Source of the DNA: Janthinobacterium sp. 344
GTDB lineage: Bacteria > Pseudomonadota > Gammaproteobacteria > Burkholderiales > Burkholderiaceae_D
Length of the DNA: 64,000 nt
NCBI RefSeq assembly: GCF_900112025.1
Contig: NZ_FOKL01000009.1
Span: forward strand, 202,274 to 266,273
Direction of reading: 5' to 3'
The notes beneath the pieces are model-generated. The model was not told where the DNA came from, searched no databases, and saw nothing but the letters and a program-made list of their open reading frames with translations. Below, piece after piece: positions 44,478 through 53,573 of the stretch. Position numbers and translations under genes: made by a program. Position 1 is the stretch's first letter, and each line of letters begins with the position of its first letter.

Positions 44478-46138
44478 ACTCCTCCGCCCTGGATCTTGTT
44501 CACGGGCTTGACGGGCTCCACGGGGGCGACCGGCGTCACCAGCGGCTTCTGCACGTCGCTGGCGGACAATTGCCGGTTCATCAAGCCCGGGTTCAAGGCC
44601 GCATTATTCAGGTTATACGCGGCGATGGCCGCCGCCACGGACGGGTCTTGCGATGACGGTGGCGGCACGGCCATGCCCGCGTTTTGCGCGGCCAGTGCTT
44701 GCGCCTGCGCATTTTGCTGTGCCAGCTGGGACTGCGCCGTCGCCGCCAGACCCTGATCGGCTTGCAACTGCTCCGTGCGCGCCAGCGACTGCGTGCGCTC
44801 GGCAGCCGCCTGCGCGGCCAGTTGCGCATCACTGGCGGCCAGCTGCGCCCGCGCCGCCTCGTCGGCCGCCACTTGCGCCTGCTCCTGCAGCTGTGACTGC
44901 TGCAACTGCGCTTGCCGCAATTGTTCCTGGCGCAGATCCTCCACGCGCGCCGTATCTTGCTGTCGGGCCTGGAGATCACCGTCGATACGCTCGGTATCGA
45001 CGCGCTGGGCGTCGATGCGCACACTGTCGGTGCGCTGCGCCGGCAGCCGGTCCTGGCCGCTATCGGCCTGCAGCGCCTGCTGCCGCAGCAACTCGGCATT
45101 GCTTTGCTGGGCTTGCTGGGCTTGCTGGGCTTGCTGGGATTGCTGGGCTTGCTGGGCTTGCTGGGCTTGCTGGGCCTGCTGGGTTTGCTGGGCTTGCTGG
45201 GCTTGCTGGGCTTGCTGGGCTTGCTGGGTTTGCTGGGTTTGCAAGGCGCTTGCCTGGTCCAGCGGGTCGCGGGCGGCTGTCGCGGGCGGCTGTCCGGCGG
45301 CATCTTGCGCCGCCTGGCGCACCTCCTGCAAGTCCTGGCTCAGCTCTTCCGTTTCCATCTGTTGCCGCACTTCCAGCTGCCGCTGCCCCAATGCATCGAG
45401 TGGCGCTTGAGCCGACGCATTCGCTGGCGTTGCGGTCGACGCCGCCGGCCCCGCGGCAACGGCGCTGGCCGCCACGCTTTCTCCGTTCAGATCGGCTTCC
45501 ACGACGGAGGCGACGGGGGCGCCTTGCCGCTGGGCCAGCACGGCGCCCACTTGCGCCAGCACGTCCGTCCCCTGCTGCAAGGCATCCAGCGTGGCCGTAC
45601 GGTCGGCCGCATAGGCCGCCTGCAAGGTGGCCGCATCCACGTCTTCATTGCGCAAGTCGATGCCGATGCGCGCCAGGCCCGCCTGCGTGAGCAGCTTGCC
45701 GTCTTGCGCCAGCGCCGCTGCCGCATCCGTCGTGCCGTCGCCCGACAGCAAGTCGTAGCGCTGCGCCAGGCTGCCCGGCGTATCGCCGGCCGTCGCCAGT
45801 TGGCTCGCGTCGATGCCGCTCGTTTGCAGCTGCGCAAACGATTCCGTCAGCTGCCGCGCCAGCGCCAGCAAGTCATCGTTGACATTCACGGGGGTAGTCG
45901 CCGCGCCGGCCTGCTCCGTGGCGCCCTGCAAGGCCAGCAATTGCCGGCGCGACAAGGCCACGCCAGAGAGAAACTGGCCCAACGGCGAAATATCGACCTG
46001 GGTGGAAGCGAGGATGGCATTGACGGCCGCCGCGCCGGGGGCGGGCACAGCCGCAGCTGGCGCCAGCGGGGCCGTTTCGCCCACACGTGGCGTGGCCGGG
46101 ATGATATTAGGCAGGGTGGCGCGCGAAATCGGGTCCAT
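44474..46138 (-). CDS. Glutamine-rich repeat protein of unknown function
   Basis: A 554-residue low-complexity protein. Residues ~1-75 (P-L-A-P-A-A-A-V-P, I-S-P-L-G-Q-F-L-S-G-V) are moderately hydrophobic and look conserved rather than random. Residues ~75-280 are Ala/Gln/Leu-rich and probably helical. A Q-Q-A tract of about 45 residues lies near 300-345, followed by ~120 residues of charged Q/A/R/E coiled-coil-like sequence and a Pro-rich C-terminus. No signal peptide or membrane helix. The tract is encoded by 15 copies of a 9-bp unit (45104-45238). Good codon use and an uninterrupted frame support a real gene. Function unknown. Confidence 0.75.
   Translation of the reverse strand: MDPISRATLPNIIPATPRVGETAPLAPAAAVPAPGAAAVNAILASTQVDISPLGQFLSGVALSRRQLLALQGATEQAGAATTPVNVNDDLLALARQLTESFAQLQTSGIDASQLATAGDTPGSLAQRYDLLSGDGTTDAAAALAQDGKLLTQAGLARIGIDLRNEDVDAATLQAAYAADRTATLDALQQGTDVLAQVGAVLAQRQGAPVASVVEADLNGESVAASAVAAGPAASTATPANASAQAPLDALGQRQLEVRQQMETEELSQDLQEVRQAAQDAAGQPPATAARDPLDQASALQTQQTQQAQQAQQAQQAQQTQQAQQAQQAQQAQQSQQAQQAQQAQQSNAELLRQQALQADSGQDRLPAQRTDSVRIDAQRVDTERIDGDLQARQQDTARVEDLRQEQLRQAQLQQSQLQEQAQVAADEAARAQLAASDAQLAAQAAAERTQSLARTEQLQADQGLAATAQSQLAQQNAQAQALAAQNAGMAVPPPSSQDPSVAAAIAAYNLNNAALNPGLMNRQLSASDVQKPLVTPVAPVEPVKPVNKIQGGGV
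45104..45238 (-). repeat. 15-copy 9-bp tandem repeat encoding A-Q-Q
   Basis: Plus-strand unit TTGCTGGGC repeats in perfect 9-bp register fifteen times, with single-base variants at the last or first position. Because the unit is a multiple of three, copy-number change would lengthen or shorten the protein without a frameshift. Confidence 0.9.
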
Positions 46139-46265
46139 GGCAATCCTTCACTGCGGAAAGCTTCATAGTATGCGCGCCTGCGGGAAAAGCAACACACGCT
46201 TGGCGCCAGCTTGCAGCGCCAGGCCAGAACCGGCCAAGGCTGGCCTGGGCTGGCCTGGGCTGGCG

Positions 46266-46292
46266 GCCCCTGCACCTTGCATGCAGGGGCCG
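46266..46292 (-). terminator. Hairpin after ribE
   Basis: GGCCCCTGCA and TGCAGGGGCC are perfect 10-bp arms around a 7-base loop, a few bases past the ribE stop. No T-run follows. Just left of it CTGGCCTGGG repeats in tandem. Confidence 0.5.
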
Positions 46293-46297
46293 GCTGC

Positions 46298-46930
46298 TTA
46301 CGCTTTTTTATCCAGGGACAACATGCGCTCGACATAGCGCGCGATCAGGTCGATCTCCAGGTTCACCTTGCCGTCGACCGTCAAATGTTTCAACGTCGTC
46401 ATGGCAATCGTGTGCGGAATCAGGTTGATCGAGAAACGGCAGCCATTGATGGCGCCGTCACCGAGGTCTTCCACGCGGTTGACGGTCAGGGACACGCCGT
46501 TGACGACGACGGAACCTTTGAACGCCAGGTATTTCGCCAGCGCATGCGGCGCTTCGATGACCAGTTCCCACGACTCGCCCACGGCTTCGAACTTGCGCAC
46601 GATGCCCAGGCCGTCGACGTGGCCGGACACCAGGTGGCCGCCCAGGCGCTCGGCCAGGGTCAGGGCTTTTTCCAGGTTCACTTCCGTGGTGGTATCGAGG
46701 CCCACGGTGCAATTGAGACTTTCGCGCGAGACGTCGACGGCAAAGCCCGTCTCCGACTTTTCCACCACGGTCATGCAGGCGCCATTGATGGCGATCGAGT
46801 CGCCCAGGGCCACGTCGGCCAGCGGCAAGCCGCCCGCGTGGATGGTCAGGCGCACGCCTGCGTCGAGGCCGCCTTCAAGCGGTTGGACGGTTTCAATCTT
46901 GCCAATGGCGGCAACAATTCCTGTAAACAT
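46298..46930 (-). CDS. ribE: Riboflavin synthase alpha subunit
   Basis: RibE dismutates two lumazine molecules into riboflavin. The 210-residue protein shows the two-fold repeat of the family: M-F-T-G-I-V at the start, N-G-A-C-M-T-V in barrel 1, G-G-H-L-V-S-G-H-V-D-G and N-G-V-S-L-T-V-N in barrel 2. Length normal. It is 63 bp after ribD on the same strand. Confidence 0.96.
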   Translation of the reverse strand: MFTGIVAAIGKIETVQPLEGGLDAGVRLTIHAGGLPLADVALGDSIAINGACMTVVEKSETGFAVDVSRESLNCTVGLDTTTEVNLEKALTLAERLGGHLVSGHVDGLGIVRKFEAVGESWELVIEAPHALAKYLAFKGSVVVNGVSLTVNRVEDLGDGAINGCRFSINLIPHTIAMTTLKHLTVDGKVNLEIDLIARYVERMLSLDKKA

Positions 46931-46993
46931 GGAGCTATACCTATAAAAAATGAATGAATGTATGCGTTGCGTATGCGTTGCGATTAGTTGCGA

Positions 46994-48094
46994 TTAGTTG
47001 CGCTGGGTGAACCTTGCAAGGATACGCAAATCTTCGCCCACTTGCTGAACCTGGTGAAATTGCAGGGTCCGTTGCTGCTTCAGGTCCGTCAAGGCGGGCA
47101 AGGCAAACATGCCTTGCGCGTCGCCCAGCAAGGTGGGCGCCAGGTACAGCAGCAATTCGTCGACGCAGCCTTCGCGGATCAGCGAACCGTTCAGCTTGGA
47201 ACCGGCCTCGACATGGACTTCATTGATTTGCCGGCGCCCCAGTTCCAGCATCAGCGCGGCCAGGTCGACCTTGCCGGCCGCGTTCGGCAGCATGATGATT
47301 TCCGCGCCCAGGGCGCGCAGCTGCGCCTCCTTTTCGGGATGGGCGACGGCCGCCACGATCCACGTGCCGCCGCCGGCAAGGATGCGCGCGTCAAGGCTGA
47401 TGTCGAGCCGGCTGTCGATGACGATGCGCCGGGGCTGGCGCGGCGTATCGACGGCCCGCACGTTCAATTGCGGATCGTCCGCCTTGACGGTGCCGATGCC
47501 CGTCAGGATGGCGCAGGCGCGCGCGCGCCAGGCATGGCCGTCGGCGCGCGCTTGCGGCCCCGTGATCCATTGGCTCTGGCCATTGTGCAAGGCGGTCATG
47601 CCATCGAGGCTGGCCGCCGTTTTCATGCGCACCCACGGCTTGCCACGCTGCATGCGCGAGAAAAAGCCGATATTCATTTCATGGGCCTCGTCCGCCAGCA
47701 CGCCCGTGGTGACGGCGATGCCGGCCGCCTCCAGCTTGGCCAGTCCCTGCCCCGCCACCAAGGGGTTGGGGTCCGTCATGGCGGCCACGACACGCCCGAG
47801 GCCGGCGCGCACCAGCGCATCCGAGCACGGCGGCGTGCGGCCATGGTGGTTGCACGGCTCCAGGGTGACATAGGCCGTGGCGCCGCGCACGTCATTGCCG
47901 CGCGCCGCCGCATTGGCCAGCGCTTGCACCTCGGCATGATCCTGTCCCGCCGCCTGCGTCACGCCGGCGCCGATCACCTGGCCATCCTTGACGATCACGC
48001 AGCCGATGCGGGGATTCGGCGAGGTCGTATACAAACCGCGCGCCGCCCATTCCAGTGCCAGGCGCATGCCATCGATATCGTTGAGTATTTCCAC
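46994..48094 (-). CDS. ribD: Bifunctional pyrimidine deaminase/reductase RibD
   Basis: RibD deaminates and then reduces the GTP-derived pyrimidine. The 366-residue protein has the deaminase zinc site H-A-E-V-Q (~54) and P-C-N-H-H-G-R-T-P-P-C (~80-90), and an NADPH reductase domain from ~150 with D-G-M-T-A, R-R-I-V-I-D-S-R and the E-A-G-S-K-L-N-G region. It is 42 bp downstream of the fimT stop and upstream of ribE; nrdR is not adjacent here, unlike in many genomes. Confidence 0.95.
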   Translation of the reverse strand: MEILNDIDGMRLALEWAARGLYTTSPNPRIGCVIVKDGQVIGAGVTQAAGQDHAEVQALANAAARGNDVRGATAYVTLEPCNHHGRTPPCSDALVRAGLGRVVAAMTDPNPLVAGQGLAKLEAAGIAVTTGVLADEAHEMNIGFFSRMQRGKPWVRMKTAASLDGMTALHNGQSQWITGPQARADGHAWRARACAILTGIGTVKADDPQLNVRAVDTPRQPRRIVIDSRLDISLDARILAGGGTWIVAAVAHPEKEAQLRALGAEIIMLPNAAGKVDLAALMLELGRRQINEVHVEAGSKLNGSLIREGCVDELLLYLAPTLLGDAQGMFALPALTDLKQQRTLQFHQVQQVGEDLRILARFTQRN

Positions 48095-48136
48095 GGGCTA
48101 CTTTGCTTGAAAGAGGTAAAGAATGAGTGAATCTTG

Positions 48137-48826
48137 TCAGGAACTGTCGGCCACGCCGCTGCAATTGGCCGCCTGCTGCTGCGGGTCGCACACGCGCACC
48201 CTGCCCAGCATATTGATTTTAATATGCCGCCGCTGTTTCCCCAATATCAGCGACAAGGTACCCCAGCGTGCCGCCAGACTGTTGGTGGCACTGCAACTGC
48301 GTCCCGCGCCATTGTAGGCGATATACAAGGGGGGCGTGGCGGAGGAAAAGGCGAACTGCACAGTGAAGCCCGCCGCCAGCGGGCCCTGCCGGAACAGCAG
48401 TTCGTCGTCGCCATCGAAAACCAGGTTGACATTGCGGTCGATGAAGGCCAGCCAGCCCGTGCGCCAGTCCATGCCACCGGGCCCGGCCGGCATCAACAGC
48501 ACGCGCTGGCCCCGCGCCATCGCCTGCGCCCGCGTCAACTCGATGGCGGAAAACAGGTCCGTGGCCGCCGCGCGCACCTGTTGACGGGCCAGCACCTGCT
48601 GCAGGCTGGGCAAGGCCGCCGCCATCAGCAGCGCCGCGATCGACAAGACGGCCAGCAGTTCCAGCAGGGTATGGCCGGTACGGCATGGCCGCCGGCGTGC
48701 CTGCGCGCCGCCGCCATGACCGCGCGCAGGCCGGCGCCATGCACGCTTCCAGAGCGGGCCGGTCCAATCATGGCAGTGGCAGCAGCCATCGCTGTCATGA
48801 GGATCATGGCCAAGTCCAGCCATCAT
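48137..48826 (-). CDS. FimT/GspH-type minor pseudopilin
   Basis: A prepilin of the GspH/FimT class, a minor subunit that helps start type IV pilus assembly. The hydrophobic N-helix is T-G-H-T-L-L-E-L-L-A-V-L-S-I-A-A-L-L-M, with Glu at +5 if cleavage follows the Gly. The body carries the GspH features R-Q-Q-V-R-A-A-A-T-D-L-F-S-A-I-E-L-T-R-A-Q-A. The ATG at 48826 overlaps the pilE-like stop (ATGA), so coupling is likely. This implies an unusually long, basic ~50-residue leader and His at +1 instead of Phe or Met. No closer start was found. Cysteines near the C-terminus could form the usual loop. Confidence 0.75.
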   Translation of the reverse strand: MMAGLGHDPHDSDGCCHCHDWTGPLWKRAWRRPARGHGGGAQARRRPCRTGHTLLELLAVLSIAALLMAAALPSLQQVLARQQVRAAATDLFSAIELTRAQAMARGQRVLLMPAGPGGMDWRTGWLAFIDRNVNLVFDGDDELLFRQGPLAAGFTVQFAFSSATPPLYIAYNGAGRSCSATNSLAARWGTLSLILGKQRRHIKINMLGRVRVCDPQQQAANCSGVADSS

Positions 48827-49281
48827 GGCCAGCAGTGGCTGGCTGGCCCGCTGCTGCCGCGCTGGCCCGTGCTGCTCAAGGACAAGGTGCCGCACGCGGC
48901 ATCGTGAAACTGCGCATCCACCTTGGCGGTGCCCGGCGTGGCGCGCAGCAGCACGCACTGTGCCAGCGTCGATTCCGCACAGGCGAGCGCCTCGATTTCA
49001 TAGGCGCTGCCGGCCGCGCTACTGGCAGGGCCGTCGCCGGACCACCACGGAAATTGCTGCGCCAGCAAAGTAGGCGAGGCCGATGAAAACGCCAGATACT
49101 GGTTGTTTTGCGTGTAATAGCGCTCCTCTTGCTGCATCAGACGCAGCAGTGCCGCTTGCCCCTGCACCCGCTTGGCCCGCACGACATGGCCTTGATACGC
49201 GGGCATGACCAGCGCCAGCAACACGCCCACGATCACCAGCGCGGCCAGCAGTTCGATCAGGCTGAAGCCCGCGCGCAGCAT
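48823..49281 (-). CDS. pilE: PilE-like type IV (minor) pilin
   Basis: A 152-residue prepilin with a very short leader M-L-R-A-G and mature F-S-L-I-E-L-L-A-A-L-V-I-V-G-V-L-L. Glu5 is in place for PilD cleavage and methylation. The body has R-A-K-R-V-Q-G-Q-A-A-L-L-R and Y-Y-T-Q-N-N-Q-Y near residues 30-60 as in Neisseria/Pseudomonas PilE minor pilins. Paired cysteines lie near the C-terminus. AGGG precedes the ATG. It is the last but one gene of the minor-pilin operon and overlaps fimT by 4 bp. Confidence 0.88.
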   Translation of the reverse strand: MLRAGFSLIELLAALVIVGVLLALVMPAYQGHVVRAKRVQGQAALLRLMQQEERYYTQNNQYLAFSSASPTLLAQQFPWWSGDGPASSAAGSAYEIEALACAESTLAQCVLLRATPGTAKVDAQFHDAACGTLSLSSTGQRGSSGPASHCWP

Positions 49282-49670
49282 ACTGCCCTGCACCTTGCGC
49301 GCCAGCGACGATGGCAAGGCAAGCTGCCGTCGACTGATGCCGTGCTGGCTCCGCTGGCCTGAGCGCAGGCTGGCACGACCTTGACATACGGCGGTCCCGC
49401 TGCGCCTTGCTGCCATTTCCATGCCCGCTCCCATCTCCCGGACTACCCGATATCGTTGCCGCTCAGTTGGCACGCAGTTGCCGCGCAGTTAGCACGCAAT
49501 GACCGCGCAGTTAGCGCTTAATTGCCGCCTAATTGCCGCCGAATTGCGACCTAATTGCGACCTAATCGCGGCCTAATTGCCGCTGAATAGGCGCTGAATA
49601 GGCCCTTACTGACCGGCCACTTGCGGACTGCCTGCCGTTTGGCGATCCATCACCTTCCCTCGCATGCCAT
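49282..49670 (-). other. 389-bp gap between pilY1 and pilE holding an 11-bp tandem array
   Basis: The left part (49282-49454) has no supported ORF. The right part is the 11-bp array (49455-49608). This is the only long gap in an otherwise overlapping operon, so it may contain an internal promoter, processing site or regulatory RNA for pilE-fimT. No clear -35/-10 was identified. Confidence 0.5.
49455..49608. repeat. Fourteen-unit degenerate 11-bp tandem array
   Basis: Units run in perfect 11-bp register: GTTGCCGCTCA, GTTGGCACGCA, GTTGCCGCGCA, GTTAGCACGCA, ATGACCGCGCA and GTTAGCGCTTA. They continue with ATTGCCGCCTA, ATTGCCGCCGA, ATTGCGACCTA (twice), ATCGCGGCCTA, ATTGCCGCTGA, ATAGGCGCTGA and ATAGGCCCTTA. 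The consensus is roughly RTTGCCGCSTA. There is no spacer, so it is not a CRISPR. Eleven bases is about one helical turn, placing every unit on the same DNA face. Confidence 0.85.
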
Positions 49671-52600
49671 TCACGGCACTTTTTTCTCGGCAGCTTCGTG
49701 CAACTCCCTCCAGTTCGCCACTTCGCGCCAGCTGATGCGTCGCGCCGGCAATGCCGCACTGACCACCTTGACGGCATTGATTACCCCGCTCGTCTCGTTC
49801 ACCGTGCCTGGCAAGCCGGGTTGCAGCACGGCCAGCTGCTTGCGCCCTTCGGCACGCCCCGCCGCCGTGACGGCGCCGACACTGCTGCCCACTTCCAGCA
49901 CCAGCGGCGGCGCGCGCGCCAGGCCGTCGAACACACTTCCCGTGACCGCTCCCGGCTGCACCAGGCCCGCGCCATCGGCGGCAAAGCCACTCAGCACATC
50001 GAGCGCATACAGGCGCGTGGCTGGCCGGGCGCACGCGTCGCGCCCCGGCAGGACGGTATTGAACAGCACCTTGCCGCCCGCCAGCACGGGGCTATGCACG
50101 CTGCGCTCGCCCGTTTGCGCGGCATGGATGAAATCGACGTACCAGCCATGCCTGGCGTCGTCGCCCGTGTAGCGCAACGCGGCGCCATCGACGCTCATGC
50201 CGCCTGGCGCCTCGGCCAGGTGGCGCGGTTCCAGGTCGGCGCGGCTGCGCGTGGCGGACTGTTCCTGCAAGTCATCGTGAACGGCATACAAGGCCTGCGA
50301 CAGGAAGGCGCCTGGCCAGGCATCCGCGGCCTCGACCAGCTTGCCCGTGCCAAACAGCAACAGATAACCGCCGCCCGGCGCATGCGCCACCTTGATTTGC
50401 TGGGTCACGGGCTGGCGGCGCCCCTGCGCATCGCGCGCGACAAAGACCAGCTTGCGCACCACGCCATCGTTCCACGGCGGCCCGCCAGCCATCCTGAAAC
50501 GCCAGATATTGCCCTGCAAATCGCCCGCGTACAGGACGGCCAGCGCGCCATCCTCCCCCGGCACCAGCGCGGGCGGTCCCAGCGCATGGGAGACAGCCAC
50601 CGCCGCAGCGTCCGCGCCGGCATCATGGCCGGCATCGCCGCCGCCGGCCACGGGGACTTTCAAGCGGAAGTAATTGCTGCCCAACAGCCACGGCGTGTCA
50701 GGCGGCCTGTCCAGCGCCAGCAGGAAGACGGCGGCGCTGGAAGCGGGTGCCGTCGTTTCCTTGCCATCATCCACGTGGTTGTTGTAGCCACTGCCGACCA
50801 CGACAAAGTCACGGTAAGCCAGCGCGCCCTCCTTGCCGCCCATGTTGATGCGGGCAAAGCCCGGCGGCCCGCGCACATTGCCGATGAGCTTGTCGTCGCG
50901 GTCCGTAAATTCCCACAGTGCGCCGTCCTGCGCGAAGCGGGCCGGGTCGGTGATATCGAGCGCGAATACGCCCTGTGCCCCGCCGCCCATGCCCGACGCC
51001 AGCACCGTCTTCCAGCGCCCCAGCGCCAGCACTTCCGCCGTGGCGGCGGCGCCGTCCAGCACGGGACCCGGGCTGTAGTGAGTGCTCGCCGTGGCGGCAG
51101 CAGCGCCCAGCAGCGCTTGCGGCAGATAGGCAAACCATTCCTTGCCCGTGCGCGCATCGAAGGCATGCAGCAAACCATCATTGGCGCCCAGATACAGCAT
51201 TTTGCGCCGCTGCAGCAACATCTGGCGGTGCACGCCATAGCCAGGCCCGGACATGCCCAGCCCCGGCGCGCCCACATGGACCAGATTGCCATGCGGCGCG
51301 GCGCCCAGGCTGCCAGAACGGCGCCGCAAAAAGCCGCCCGGCTGGCCCACCTCATGGCTTCGATTTCCCAGTACATAATCGAGGCGCTGCTCCCCCTGGC
51401 CGCCGCTACCGCCGTCGAACAGCGCGCGCTGCTCTGCATCGAGTTGTTTCCACGCCAGCGGCGTCAATGCGCCCTGACCATCGAGCGTATATACGGGGCG
51501 CAAGGCTGCCGGCGCGTCGCCCGGCCCCGCATCATTTCGCTCGCCCGTCCGCCACAAAGTCTTGCCCGCCGCCAGGGCGCCGTCGCTACCCAGCGCGAAG
51601 GCGCTGCGCGACACGCTCATGCCGCCATCCGCCAGGCGCAGCTGCGTCTGAAACCAGTATGCTTCTTCCGCGCCGCCGGCCAGCGCCATCAGCGACGGAC
51701 CAGCCAGCGCCGCTACGCCAGTACCCTTGTCGGCCGCCACGAACGCGGCGCGCAGGCCGGCGATGAGGGCGGCAGGATCGCTGCCCGGCAAGTAATGCTC
51801 CGGCCAGCGTCCGCCACGCCACTCCGCGTTCGCGTCGCCCGTGCCACTCTTGTACGGATTGGCATCGCCATTCGTATCGGCAAAGCCGCCATACTTGGCC
51901 GCCAGCAGCAGGGGCGTGGAGAGCGGCGCGGCAGCAGGATCGCCGGGGCGCAAGTCGCCCGCATAATGCTGCAGCAGCGGCTCAAACGTTGCCGCGACGG
52001 CGCCGCCTGCCTTGCCGCCAGGGCGCAGCGCCTTGACATGCGACCAGTACGCCAAGCCCGCCGCATGATAGCTGGCACCACCCGCGCCATCGGCCAGCGC
52101 CTCCAGCCCCGCCAGTTCAGGCTGCGGCGCGGGATTGCCCTGCCCGCCTTCGCTTTCCAGCTTGCCCACCGCACGGGTCCAGGCCATCGCGTCCAGCGCC
52201 GGCGAGGAAAAAGTGTCCGCGGCGCGCGCAATGTCAGCGCCCCCGGCGGAGCCGGTATGCACGGGGACATTGCCAGGCACGTAACGGTCGCCCGCCATGC
52301 CAGCGTCGCCCACGGTGACGACGACGTGGCGCTGGCAACTGGCCAGCTGCGGATCGCTCCATGGGCTCACGACGGGCCAGCCGTCATCGACAGCGGGCGG
52401 TGGCATGGCCGCTGGCAACACGGCGCTGGCTTGCCGGCCCTGCAGGTAGCGCAAGGATTCGTATAGCAGTTCGGCCAGCGGCGCCACCGCCGCGTACGCT
52501 CCAGGGCGTTCGGCATGGCTGCGGCCCAGGCCATTGATGTAAGCGGTCACTCCACCGCCATGCTCCGCGTACATGCCGTTGGCGGCATACCACTCGGCGT

Positions 52601-53573
52601 CAGCATTGTCTTGCGGCAGGAAATCGGGCGCCAGCCAGCGCTGCCGTCCCACATGCGCCAGCGGTGCGCGCAGCACGCCGCCATACACGGGACCGGCGCT
52701 GGACGGCGCGGCGTTCAGGTGGCCGAAGACCCCCACGCGCACCCTGCCGTCATGGCGCTGGATCGCCCCCACCGGCTTGTAGTTCTTGCCATAGGCCATG
52801 CACAAGTCGGCGCGCACCGGTCCCTCGTCTGCATCGCAGACGCGCACGCGCGCCAGGAACACGCCATGCTTGCCGGCGGCACCGGGCGCCTCGCAGCTGG
52901 CGTCGAGGGGCAAGCTGCCATCACCAAACAGCAGGCGGTTGCGGCAAGAAACGATGGCCAGTTGCGCCAGGCTGAATGGTGTCGCGGCCGCCACGCCTTC
53001 GTGCAGGACCTTGCGCGGAAAATACACGGGATGCGAGAAAAAATCGGGGCCGCCCCCGCCATCGGGCAGATAGGCGCGCTGCAGCACCGTCTTGCGCACC
53101 TCGTCGATGACCCGCTCGCCCCCCGTCAAGGCATAGCGGACGATATCGAGCATGCTGGCGCTGGCCCAGTTCAGAAAATTGCCGCTGAAACTGTCGCCGC
53201 CGCAGCCGTGCAGTGCGTCAGCCCGCTTCGACACGGAGAAGTAAGCGGTCGCTACGCGCAAGTCCGGCAGCATGACGCCATCCTTGCTGCGATATGGATA
53301 GCTGTAGCACATGCGCGCATGAAAGTAGCCGGCGTAGTCGCGCTGCGGCGCATAGTCGCCGCCATGGGCCGCAGCGGCGGCCGCATGCGTGAGCGACAGA
53401 TTGAGCAGCAGGTTCGGCGGCACTCTCGCGCCATACAGGCCCACGTCGGCGCGCGCCAAATCCACTGCGGGCGTGGCGGCTGCGGCGGCAATGGCAGCGC
53501 CGCAGCCCAGGCAAGCCGCCAGTGCCAGGCATGCGCGGCCGGCGCCCCGCCAGACGAAGCGGCGCGCCGTCAT
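49671..53573 (-). CDS. pilY1: PilY1/PilC-type pilus tip protein
   Basis: A 1300-residue exported protein that caps type IV pili, needed for assembly and adhesion. Residues 1-~30 are a signal peptide. F-S-G-N-F-L-N-W-A-S-A near residue 125 and K-Y-G-G-F-A-D-T-N-G-D-A-N-P-Y near 560 are family marks, the latter a likely Ca-binding loop. L-G-A-N-D-G-L-L-H-A-F-D-A-R-T-G near residue 800 begins the C-terminal beta-propeller. A clear von Willebrand MIDAS (D-x-S-x-S) is not seen. The ATG overlaps the pilX stop (ATGA). Start 53573 is chosen by the signal peptide. Confidence 0.92.
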   Translation of the reverse strand: MTARRFVWRGAGRACLALAACLGCGAAIAAAAATPAVDLARADVGLYGARVPPNLLLNLSLTHAAAAAAHGGDYAPQRDYAGYFHARMCYSYPYRSKDGVMLPDLRVATAYFSVSKRADALHGCGGDSFSGNFLNWASASMLDIVRYALTGGERVIDEVRKTVLQRAYLPDGGGGPDFFSHPVYFPRKVLHEGVAAATPFSLAQLAIVSCRNRLLFGDGSLPLDASCEAPGAAGKHGVFLARVRVCDADEGPVRADLCMAYGKNYKPVGAIQRHDGRVRVGVFGHLNAAPSSAGPVYGGVLRAPLAHVGRQRWLAPDFLPQDNADAEWYAANGMYAEHGGGVTAYINGLGRSHAERPGAYAAVAPLAELLYESLRYLQGRQASAVLPAAMPPPAVDDGWPVVSPWSDPQLASCQRHVVVTVGDAGMAGDRYVPGNVPVHTGSAGGADIARAADTFSSPALDAMAWTRAVGKLESEGGQGNPAPQPELAGLEALADGAGGASYHAAGLAYWSHVKALRPGGKAGGAVAATFEPLLQHYAGDLRPGDPAAAPLSTPLLLAAKYGGFADTNGDANPYKSGTGDANAEWRGGRWPEHYLPGSDPAALIAGLRAAFVAADKGTGVAALAGPSLMALAGGAEEAYWFQTQLRLADGGMSVSRSAFALGSDGALAAGKTLWRTGERNDAGPGDAPAALRPVYTLDGQGALTPLAWKQLDAEQRALFDGGSGGQGEQRLDYVLGNRSHEVGQPGGFLRRRSGSLGAAPHGNLVHVGAPGLGMSGPGYGVHRQMLLQRRKMLYLGANDGLLHAFDARTGKEWFAYLPQALLGAAAATASTHYSPGPVLDGAAATAEVLALGRWKTVLASGMGGGAQGVFALDITDPARFAQDGALWEFTDRDDKLIGNVRGPPGFARINMGGKEGALAYRDFVVVGSGYNNHVDDGKETTAPASSAAVFLLALDRPPDTPWLLGSNYFRLKVPVAGGGDAGHDAGADAAAVAVSHALGPPALVPGEDGALAVLYAGDLQGNIWRFRMAGGPPWNDGVVRKLVFVARDAQGRRQPVTQQIKVAHAPGGGYLLLFGTGKLVEAADAWPGAFLSQALYAVHDDLQEQSATRSRADLEPRHLAEAPGGMSVDGAALRYTGDDARHGWYVDFIHAAQTGERSVHSPVLAGGKVLFNTVLPGRDACARPATRLYALDVLSGFAADGAGLVQPGAVTGSVFDGLARAPPLVLEVGSSVGAVTAAGRAEGRKQLAVLQPGLPGTVNETSGVINAVKVVSAALPARRISWREVANWRELHEAAEKKVP

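Noticed and set aside
45104..45238. CRISPR-like or non-coding satellite reading of the 9-bp repeat
   Set aside because: No spacers; the repeat is in frame within a long open reading frame and encodes A-Q-Q.
49455..49608. CRISPR array
   Set aside because: Units are contiguous, 11 bp and without spacers, and no cas genes are nearby.
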